From JADKAV01 sp037046735 (lineage in GTDB: Bacteria; Actinomycetota; Actinomycetes; S36-B12; UBA10799), in NCBI GenBank assembly GCA_037046735.1, contig JBAOHC010000027.1:682001-746000 (forward strand): a stretch of DNA of 64,000 nt, written 5' to 3'. The notes beneath the pieces were generated by a model. It did no database searches. It had not been told where the DNA came from and saw only the letters and a list, made by a program, of their open reading frames with translations. Positions 45,421-53,750 of the stretch are shown here, one piece after another. Within the stretch, counting starts at the first letter, position 1. The number at the start of each line of letters is the position of its first letter. Position numbers and translations under genes: made by a program.

Positions 45421-46704
45421 CTAACCCATTTCGCTGACGTAGAGCTGAACGTCCGAAGCGCCCTCGGGCCACTCGAACACGACGAGGATCCAGTCCACAC
45501 GGTCTTCCACGAACGGATCTTCCGGCGGCTGCAGGCGCACCCACTCGCGTGCCTTGCCGGGGGCGCACTGACGATCCGAGGCGGTTACCGGGGTGAAGTG
45601 TAACTCCGGGCTGGTGTCCGGGACCGCTACGTCCCGCATCCAGACCAGATCTCCCTCGATAGTGGGGCGGTAGCGCAAGCGGTCCTCTGGCCGGAGGTGG
45701 ACCTGGGGCAGGAGTTCGACCTCATCGATTACACCGACTTCGTGCGCGGCATACTGCGGTTTCGACTCCGAACGATAGATGTAGACGTCGGCACCGGGAA
45801 TCACACTCCAGCACAGGTCGACCTGATTCCCACCCTCGTGGGGCAGAACCTGCAGATCCATGACCGGACGCAGCACCGGTGACACCTTCACCCGGGTGCG
45901 CGCCGGGGCCGCCCATTCCAACTGACCGCCCACCTCGGCGCCACAGAAGACGGTGTACACGTACTTGTCCCCCGGCCGCACATCCGGGTCGGCGAATCCG
46001 GTCGCATTGACCGGCTGTGCGTCCTCTGCCCGGGGAGTTCCGGACCGAGCCTCGCGTGGCGTCTGGCGGATCCAGCGGAACTGCTGGTTGGGGTCGTGGG
46101 GTCCGTCCCAACTGACAACGACCTGACCGTGGTCCACGGCTGCTGTCAACTGTGAGACCGGCCACACGAGGAACGCCCCCCCGACCAGGTGTGGCCTGGC
46201 CAGGAGTGCTTTCTCGACCGTGGCCCCGGCATAGCACCAGACCTCGTAGTAGCGCACCGCGCTTTCGGGCGGGTTGATCCAGGATGCGTCGCTGGCGCTG
46301 CACTCGCTGGTGACACACAAGGTGGTCTCCACATCCTCGCAGTCGGGATCGGGCTCATCACCATCACCGATGAGGACGCGGTACAAACCCACCTGACCTG
46401 AGGGCAGATCCGGGGGCATCCAGGAGAGGTCCGCACGCCACCGGCCCTGTTCGTCCTGGACCGGCCGGACCGCGACGCTGGTCCGCTCCCAGGCAGCCAT
46501 GCCGTAGTCGTAGGGCGCAAGTGCATAGACGTCAACGCTGATGCCGTCGACGTCGACCGGGCTGTCGCCGCACCGCGGGTACTGCTCATCATCGACTGCG
46601 TCTTGTTCCTCGGCTGTGGCCTCGGTGTCATCGACGACATCGGCCTCCTGCGCCCGGGCGGCGGCACGCAGGCGTTCAAAGGGACTCATATTCTGTGTGG
46701 TCAT
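45421..46704 (-). CDS. Fibronectin-III-like repeat protein
   Basis: 427 residues from ATG 46704 (MTTQNMSPFERLRAAARAQ). An acidic N-terminal stretch is followed by three or four beta-sandwich modules with the FN3 pattern, e.g. ADLSWMPPDLPSGQVGLYRV, QVVVSWDGPHDPNQQFRW and VDLCWSVIPGADVYIYRS. No signal peptide or TM helix, so it acts inside, which is unusual for FN3 domains. Stops and starts of the neighbours are within 4 bases. Probably a scaffold binding several operon partners. Confidence 0.65.
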   Translation of the reverse strand: MTTQNMSPFERLRAAARAQEADVVDDTEATAEEQDAVDDEQYPRCGDSPVDVDGISVDVYALAPYDYGMAAWERTSVAVRPVQDEQGRWRADLSWMPPDLPSGQVGLYRVLIGDGDEPDPDCEDVETTLCVTSECSASDASWINPPESAVRYYEVWCYAGATVEKALLARPHLVGGAFLVWPVSQLTAAVDHGQVVVSWDGPHDPNQQFRWIRQTPREARSGTPRAEDAQPVNATGFADPDVRPGDKYVYTVFCGAEVGGQLEWAAPARTRVKVSPVLRPVMDLQVLPHEGGNQVDLCWSVIPGADVYIYRSESKPQYAAHEVGVIDEVELLPQVHLRPEDRLRYRPTIEGDLVWMRDVAVPDTSPELHFTPVTASDRQCAPGKAREWVRLQPPEDPFVEDRVDWILVVFEWPEGASDVQLYVSEMG

Positions 46705-46708
46705 TGGT

Positions 46709-47545
46709 TCACCACTCCCATTCACTGCGGTTGTCTGAGGCCGGTTTGGATTCACCGGTGGACCAGTCGATCCAGGTGTCAGCATCGGTTGGCTGAGCCT
46801 CCGGCAGCCAGTTGGAGGGAGCTGGCGACGATGGCGCCGGCACCCACCCCTGCGCTGGCTGCAGCGATGTCTGCGCCGGAGCACGCATTGACCAGTAAGC
46901 CACCCAGCACAGAACTGACACGGCCCCAAGCAGGCACACGTAAGGTCCGACACCGATGGAGTAGTCGGCATCGACCCGTGCGTTCGCCACTTGGGCGACC
47001 TGTACGGTGTTGGCTGCATGTTCGGCCTGTTCCCCCACATGATCGATGAACCCCTCGGAGAGGATCAACAGGCCGGCGGAGAACGCGGGCAGCCAGGCCA
47101 GAGTAGCCGCGGTGATGGCCCAACCTCTGCGCCCGGTGCGCACCACCGCGTAGGAACAACCGGCGATTGCCAGGCCGGTGATCGTCCCCGCGACGGCAAG
47201 TTGTTCCAGATCGGCCAGATCCAATCCGAAGTCGAGGATCTCGCGCTCCTGCGCCTCGGCATCCACGCTGGCCCCGGGCCACGACAACCAAGAGGCCGCG
47301 ACGATGGCGACCCCGCCGGCCACTCCCACCCAGCCCCAATCGCGCCACTGCTTGGCAACGGGACCCACGGGCGACTCGTCCCGCCGGGACCCGATCACCA
47401 GCAGGATCACGGCGCCGATCACCGGCAGCACGATCGAGATGAGCGCTCCGAGCCAGCGGGAAAACCCGACACGTTGGGCCAGCACCGCGCCCACCGCACC
47501 CCAGAAGAGGCAATGCAGTGTCAGGTAGAAGAGCAATGTCAGCAC
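46709..47545 (-). CDS. Polytopic membrane protein with Trp/acidic tail
   Basis: 278 residues, GTG at 47545 right after the preceding stop, with GAGGAG upstream. About five hydrophobic segments (LTLLFYLTLHCLFWGAVGAV, SIVLPVIGAVILLVIG, the stretch AITAATLAWLPAFSAGLLIL and others). The last 60 residues are cytoplasmic-looking, Pro/Ser-rich, with WIDWSTGES and the end SEWEW. The tail motif is shared with other membrane proteins of the operon. Confidence 0.65.
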   Translation of the reverse strand: MLTLLFYLTLHCLFWGAVGAVLAQRVGFSRWLGALISIVLPVIGAVILLVIGSRRDESPVGPVAKQWRDWGWVGVAGGVAIVAASWLSWPGASVDAEAQEREILDFGLDLADLEQLAVAGTITGLAIAGCSYAVVRTGRRGWAITAATLAWLPAFSAGLLILSEGFIDHVGEQAEHAANTVQVAQVANARVDADYSIGVGPYVCLLGAVSVLCWVAYWSMRAPAQTSLQPAQGWVPAPSSPAPSNWLPEAQPTDADTWIDWSTGESKPASDNRSEWEW

Positions 47546-47546
47546 G

Positions 47547-50183
47547 TCACATCTCCTCAAGGGGTGGCTGCTGCGTGGTGGTGTTGTCGTCGTCGTCGGT
47601 GACCGCTTCCCGCGGGCTGTACGCCGTGATCTTGGTGCGCCCGGTGAGCATGATGGCCGTATCGACCTCATCGAGCCAGTTACGAGTTGGTAGATCGCGC
47701 AGGATTCCGGAGGGAAAGACCTCGAACACGGCGACCTCCCCGACCTCGTCCTTGATGCCCTCCAGCGACAAGAACCCCGGATCGAAGCGAGCCGGTTGGG
47801 CAGCGGCGAAGCGATCGGCTGGGGGCCGACCCCGGCACCCACCTGCTTGATCCGATAGGTACGGCGCAGCTGGGCAAGGGCGTCGTCGGGCACGCAGTCC
47901 AGCAGCCTCTGCATTTGGCTGCGATCCATGGCCCGGCTGACAGCACCCGACAGGGTCGGCTCCTCGGACGCCGGGTCGAGCATCCCCTCTTTCCAGCGCA
48001 GGAGGAAGGAGTCGGGCTGGGTGTCCGCCTGCCCGAACAGATCATCGACGGGAACCCGCTGGAACTGCGGGAATCTGGCCACGAAGTCCCTGTGGCTCAG
48101 CCGCACTAAGTCCGACCAGAGCGGTCCCACCGGAGTACGAGTACCTTCGGCGATTGCCGCTGCAACCCGGGCCGCAGCCTCCGGCACAGGATCGGTGTAC
48201 GCGCCACAACTGACGCTCTTCGGCAGGGCCCCGGTCATCCCCGGGAACTGCGCCGCCGTGCCCTGCCCTTTTCCCGAACGGCTGCCCCAGGAACGCCGAC
48301 ATCAGCGGCCCCCACACGCGGTACTGTGCGTACAGCCGGGCGAGCCGGCGGGCGTTCTCGACGGCGACCGGCAGCCTGGTGACGACCAGGTTCACGCGTT
48401 GCTCCTGATCTTGCTGCCGCTTGTACTGCAGCTGGAACAGCTTCTGCTTGGTCGAGGCGGTCTTGATCAGGACACCCGCGAGCAGTCCGATCACTGCGAG
48501 CACGGTGATCAACAGAGCCGGGAGGCCAGGGACGAACAGTACCTGGAGCAGCCATGCCAGCCCGACGGTACCCAGCACGGCCGCGCCTGCAATGCGCGTG
48601 AATTTGCGCAGCCCCTGAATCAGCGATTCCGCCTCGTTGGTGTCCTGCTGGTTCATCTTCTGCAGGTCGGCGAGCAACGCGGCGACCTGCTGCTCGTAGT
48701 TGGCGAGGCCGGAGGCGATCATCGTGCCCACCTGACCCATGAACGAGGACAACCAAGGAGATGCCGCGTCGCGCAGGGCCACCAGATGATCGTCCGCACG
48801 GCCCTGCCAGCCGTACTCCTCCTGCTGGCTGGCCTCAAGGACCGACTTTGCCGAACGAACAGCCCTAACATCACTGAGCGCAATCCCGGAAACGGGGATA
48901 CCCGAGACCAACTCACCCTCCGGACGCCAGTTCCCGACCCGGGGCGCTGCTTGGTCGGCTGTGAAGTACCTCGGCTGGCCTTCCTGCAGACAGACCTGGG
49001 CGCTGCCCTGTCGTGTGCCCGAAACCAGGGCGAAGGCGTTGTCGAAGCAGGCCTGCCAGAAGGACCGCTGGCTGGCCCCCATTGCGGTCTCCGGGATGAC
49101 GAGGTCCGGCACCGTGCGCAGTTTCGCATCGAGGGCCGCCAGTTTCTCCTCGGTGACCTGGATGTCGTCGCCCGGGGACGAAGCGACTACACCCCCCACG
49201 GTGATCACTTTGGTGGAGTCGGCACCGAAGATCACGCTCTGCAGCGTTGTGGCGGTGCTTTCCCGCACGCGGTACGACATCGACCTGGCGACCTCCACTG
49301 GCGCTCTCAGTAAGGCGGAGAACATGAAAGAGACAAACATCTTGATCGATTCCCAGAAACCGATCTTCTGTGGCGTCGGAGCTACCTTGCTCTCAGGAGG
49401 TGGGACGACGTTGATCAGTGGCCGCAGCGCCTCAGCCCGTTCGGCCAGCACGGCGGTACTCAATGCCGATACCGCATCCTGGGCCCGTACCATTTCCGGC
49501 CGCAGAGAGAGTTGCCGGATCTGATCGGCCAGAGCGGAGGCATCGATACGGCGGTGGACGGATCGCCCGGCCCGGATGTCATCCATGTGGTCGGTGTCGT
49601 CGAAATAGCCCCGGGGCATACCGGCCCACATGCCCGTGATGCTCGCGGTGAACGCAGCGACGTGCGCCGCGAGTTCGTCGACGTCCTCGGCACGACTGCG
49701 CGATGCGAACAGCGGCAACCCGGGCTGCTCGAGGGAATTCGACTGCTCCGGGGCGCACAGGATCGTGTCCCAACTGGGCCACGTGGGGAGGTCGTCGGGC
49801 CAGTGCGCCCCGTAGTAGGGCACCAGGACGTCAAGGGCCGCCGTCCGGTGCGGCAGCGCGTCATTGAGCAGGCGCGCCACTGCGTGGAGTTCCTCGCGCC
49901 GGCTCGGCCAGTCAGGATCCTCCCCCGGGACGTCGAGGACGATCAGGCGCACTTCCTCGGAATCGCGCAGGTCCAGTAGTCGCCGTGTGTTCAACGGCTT
50001 GGCACTTGAGGCGGCCTCCCGGACCAAGGCACTGGCCACGTTGGGGCCCTTGGCCTTGATCTCGGAGGTCGAAACCGAGGAGAAGCGCGCGAGCCAGCCA
50101 CTGGCGTACCAGTCATCGAGAATGTCCAGTACGCGCACTGCGACCGAGTCGCGCGGGTCGAAGATGACCAACGATTCGGCCAT
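47547..50183 (-). pseudogene. Large two-helix membrane protein of the tubulin operon, two frameshifts
   Basis: Three frames join into one protein of about 880 residues: 50183 to about 48272, about 48272 to 47825, then to 47547. Repair at the first shift reads AAQFPGMTGALPKSVSCG continuously; at the second, near a C5 run, it reads ADRFAAAQPARFDPGFLSLE. The N-terminal 250 residues look like a degraded NTPase or signalling fold (VIFDPRDSVAVRVLDILDDW, VRLIVLDVPGEDPDW). Two TM helices are around residues 560-605 (LGTVGLAWLLQVLFVPG and LITVLAVIGLLAGVLI), followed by a helical cytoplasmic part. It overlaps the tubulin-like stop region by coupling. No family name known to me. Confidence 0.6.
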
Positions 50184-50185
50184 GA

Positions 50186-53100
50186 TCACATCTCGTCGAG
50201 GAACATGACGTCTTCGCCGGTCCCGCTTCTACCGTCCAACGGGATCTCCTCGACGAGGTCGCGCACGGCGTCCAGCGCCCAGACGAAGTCCCTGATCAGG
50301 CCTGCGATCATCGGACGGCGGTCGAAGGGACGCAGCCCGGGATTCTGCCGTGGATCCTCAGGATGGAAGTAGCCCGCGTATTGTTCGTGGAACGATGTCA
50401 CGAAACCAATCGCAGCATCCTTGCGGCCCGCCGGCGTGGCCAGATCCGCTGCTTCACCGTTGACGTCCTTGATCCATTTCGCAGGCGGGGCACCCGCTGG
50501 CCGCCAACCGTGGGCGATCCATTGGGCCAGGTAACTCCTACCAGTCGCGCGGTCATGCGTCCTACCGCCGCTGTCAGCGTATTGGGTCTCCTCCACGGTC
50601 TGGGTCACTCGCGCGAAGTTATGTCGAAGCACGATGTACGGCCGTAGCGGGCTGAGCGTCTGGTCGAAGCCACACTCGGCGATCGCCAGCAAGTGACTCT
50701 CCAGGATCGCGACCACTTCGTCCTTCTGGTAGCCCTCGACGAAGGGCGTCAGCAACGGCTCGGGGAAACGCAACCACCGCTCAGTCTCCGCGTCGAAGAT
50801 CTCCAATGGGCTTGCGGGCTGTCCCGGAACCGTTGCGTAAGACCCGCGCAACCGTCCGGTGATCTTGCTGACGATGTAGCCGGCCGCACTGGCCTGCCGC
50901 TCGGCCGGTGACATCGCAAGGGCACCCGGGATGGGCCGGGCCCGCCGGTTGCGCCAGAAGTCGGCGGTATTGCGGCTGGACACCGACTCGCGCCAAGCAA
51001 CTGCCAGCGGTTGGAGCAACGACCCGAACGCCAATGGCGACATCGGGGCGTAGGACGCGAAAATGTCGATGCGGTCGACGCTGTCCGCCTGGATCATCGA
51101 CTGATCCAGAGCCTCCACTGACGGCCCGGATGCACTGGCCCGCTGCTTCAACTCCGAGTTCAGCATCGACCGCACCGTCTGGTTCGTGGCGAAGGGGATG
51201 GCCGAGAACTTGTAGTTCACGGTGAGGTTGTCCACGTGGATCTTCTTGAGCGCCGCCGTCTCCACTGACACCAGTGGCAGAGCCTGTGTGAGGGCCTCAT
51301 CAAAGCGGTCTGCGAGTTGCCGGAGGCGGTCATTGAAGTCACGCTTCGTCGGATCCAGATACTCCGAGAGCCCGACCCGCAAGAATGCGCCGAAGTCGCC
51401 GTCCTTGCGCCAGACCCATTCACGGGCCCTCTCAATGACATCACCGACGCCGAACTTGATCGAGAACTGCGCCGACGAGCGCATGGCGAGCCGGCTAGGC
51501 TCTGTCGGGTTGCGGACCAGATCCGGCGGTGTCCACGGCGCGTTGGGTACGATCACCGTCGAGGTGGAACCCTCGTCGTTGTGCTGGAGCCATCTGTCAC
51601 GAAGGATCTCGGTGACCATGATGTTCTCCGCCTCTTGCTCATGCTGGACCTTGCGGGAGGCCATCATGGCGTGCACATGCCGTTCGAACTCTGCGGGGAA
51701 CTCCTGATAGTTGTACAGAACGACCTCGTTGTGTGCGCCCTGGAACCGAGGGGGCACGACAGCGTCCCTGCGCGGCCACTCCGCGTAGGTGGCCACTCGT
51801 AGGTCCGACTGCCCAGAGGGCTCAGGATCGGCGAGCCGAGCCTGCTCCAATGCATGCTCCTGATCGGCGAGTGCCAGACTGAGCGGGCTCGCGAACGCCG
51901 GTCCGAAGTCCTCAAGGACCTTGGCAAGCAGCCGTGCCGCCGACCCTGCTACCGTCTTTGCGGCCTGTGTGCTCAAGCCTTCGATCACGGTGTTCTGTAA
52001 CGGATGCCCGCTGACGCTCGCCTTGATCCCGTTGAGTTGGGTGGCGATCTGTTCCGGGATGCTCGGAGACCATGACTGCTGATTCGATGTGGTGGCCTCC
52101 TGACTCAACTGACGGGCCCAGTGGGCCAAGTCCTCACGGAGCAGATCGATCACCCGGCGTGCCACCGCCAGACCATTCATGGATGCGATCACAGTGATCT
52201 CATCCAGTACGTCGGCGACGAAGCGCTGATGCCACGCGTGGACGCGACTGTAGGCGCATTCCTGGATGTCGGTGTCCATCTGATTGCGCGTGCTGGCCAG
52301 AATCCGGTTCAGCGAACGGAGATAAGCGTTGCCCACCAGCGCACGAGCGAATTCGCCATCGGAGAACACGCGCTGCTGCAACCGTTCCTTCATCTCCAGC
52401 TGAAGTTCCTGCCGGATCTGCATCTCACTGCCTGACTTGCGCCCCAGCAGACGGACAGCCGACCCGGTGTCGGGGCTCAGGCCAAGTCCGTGCAGCACAC
52501 GCCGGTGTGCATCCTCGGCCGCCATCTGAAGATCCGCGTCACCAGTGGATTCATCATCACGCTTGTGACCACCCACCAAGCGGTCGACGGCCCGCCGCGC
52601 CAGGAGTTGGGCGACGTACTCGCCGTACCGGTCGCGCCCCAGGGACAGACTGGAGTAGCCGAAGGTGCCCCACAGGACCGAGTTGGGGTCTGATGTCCCC
52701 TCTCCCAGCCACACATCATCGGTGGGCTGCGGATTCGGGTTGACCAGGTCATATCGGATGAACTTGTCCAGCGCGACCGGTGACCCGACCATGCCCGCCA
52801 GCGCCCGTCCAACCGCGCGGTAGATGGATTCCAGGGAGCCGTCACCGAACAGCGCACCCTGGGTACCGGCACGTCGGCCGATCGGGAAGATCCGCCGGAA
52901 GGGCTGATCCGTGCGCGATCCGGTGACACCCAGCAGTCGCAGCAGATCTGAATCGTCGCCGTTGGCCCCAAGTGAGGTGGCAAAGACCTCACCCATCATG
53001 GCCAGGCCATTGGCCTCGACCCCACGCCGGTCCGCCCTCTCCAGCGAACCGAATACTTCGGACGTGTACAGGAACATGGCCGTGGTGCGGCCGATATTGG

Positions 53101-53719
53101 GGTCGATCGTGGCCAAGATCTGCGGCACATCAAGGACCATGGAAGCCCCTGAGCCACCCGCCATCGATGACACGATGATCGCGATCGGGATATCAGAGAT
53201 CTGCACGTTGCCGAAGGCGTTCGCCAGGGGGCGCAGGGAGTTGGCACCCGCCCCGGTCATCCGGCCATGGGCGCGTTCCAGTGCATCCTTGAGCTGGGTG
53301 ACCGAGTTCAAGGTGACCCCCCGGCCGACCGCTCGCTCCTGCCCGGCACCCTGGCTCAGCGCCGGGTCGCGCTCGGATGGTTTGCGAAGCCATCCCGCCA
53401 CCAAATCCGGCCGCTCCTCCCTACCCCGGCTCCAGACATCGTCCGCGACGAGCCGCCAGGTCAGTCCCGGGTTGGCCAGTCCGATGAAAGCGCCCCCCTG
53501 CGCCTGCACGGTCGGCGGCCGGGTTTCCTCAGCCATGTCAGGGGTGGTGGCCACGTCCACGTGCAGGAACTGCCACGAGTCTGGGAGTGCGTTGAGGGGC
53601 GGCAGGTTCATCTTCTCGAACTGCCTGGACAGTTGCGCGCGCAGGTTGTCCATCATGTACTGCAGGGTGGCGCCGCCAGACCCACCACAGCCGATCACGA
53701 GCATTGGCTGAAATGCCAT
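50186..53719 (-). CDS. Tubulin-like (Tubulin_2-type) protein, 1177 residues
   Basis: An intact 1177-residue protein with ATG at 53719 and GGGGAG upstream. The N-terminus has a nucleotide-binding-type loop VIGCGGSGGATLQYM (8-22), and AGGSGASMVLDVP (187-199) corresponds to the tubulin/FtsZ GGGTGTG signature, in the GGSGAS form found in the bacterial tubulin-like family. The following 950 residues are a helical extension unique to this family, without TM helix. It is probably a GTP-binding, polymerising or GTPase core inside the cell, and the largest intact gene of the operon. 31 bases separate it from the vWA gene upstream; it is coupled to the membrane protein downstream. Confidence 0.85.
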   Translation of the reverse strand: MAFQPMLVIGCGGSGGATLQYMMDNLRAQLSRQFEKMNLPPLNALPDSWQFLHVDVATTPDMAEETRPPTVQAQGGAFIGLANPGLTWRLVADDVWSRGREERPDLVAGWLRKPSERDPALSQGAGQERAVGRGVTLNSVTQLKDALERAHGRMTGAGANSLRPLANAFGNVQISDIPIAIIVSSMAGGSGASMVLDVPQILATIDPNIGRTTAMFLYTSEVFGSLERADRRGVEANGLAMMGEVFATSLGANGDDSDLLRLLGVTGSRTDQPFRRIFPIGRRAGTQGALFGDGSLESIYRAVGRALAGMVGSPVALDKFIRYDLVNPNPQPTDDVWLGEGTSDPNSVLWGTFGYSSLSLGRDRYGEYVAQLLARRAVDRLVGGHKRDDESTGDADLQMAAEDAHRRVLHGLGLSPDTGSAVRLLGRKSGSEMQIRQELQLEMKERLQQRVFSDGEFARALVGNAYLRSLNRILASTRNQMDTDIQECAYSRVHAWHQRFVADVLDEITVIASMNGLAVARRVIDLLREDLAHWARQLSQEATTSNQQSWSPSIPEQIATQLNGIKASVSGHPLQNTVIEGLSTQAAKTVAGSAARLLAKVLEDFGPAFASPLSLALADQEHALEQARLADPEPSGQSDLRVATYAEWPRRDAVVPPRFQGAHNEVVLYNYQEFPAEFERHVHAMMASRKVQHEQEAENIMVTEILRDRWLQHNDEGSTSTVIVPNAPWTPPDLVRNPTEPSRLAMRSSAQFSIKFGVGDVIERAREWVWRKDGDFGAFLRVGLSEYLDPTKRDFNDRLRQLADRFDEALTQALPLVSVETAALKKIHVDNLTVNYKFSAIPFATNQTVRSMLNSELKQRASASGPSVEALDQSMIQADSVDRIDIFASYAPMSPLAFGSLLQPLAVAWRESVSSRNTADFWRNRRARPIPGALAMSPAERQASAAGYIVSKITGRLRGSYATVPGQPASPLEIFDAETERWLRFPEPLLTPFVEGYQKDEVVAILESHLLAIAECGFDQTLSPLRPYIVLRHNFARVTQTVEETQYADSGGRTHDRATGRSYLAQWIAHGWRPAGAPPAKWIKDVNGEAADLATPAGRKDAAIGFVTSFHEQYAGYFHPEDPRQNPGLRPFDRRPMIAGLIRDFVWALDAVRDLVEEIPLDGRSGTGEDVMFLDEM

Positions 53720-53750
53720 GCGTCTCCCCTTCTTCTGGTGGCGTTAAGGT

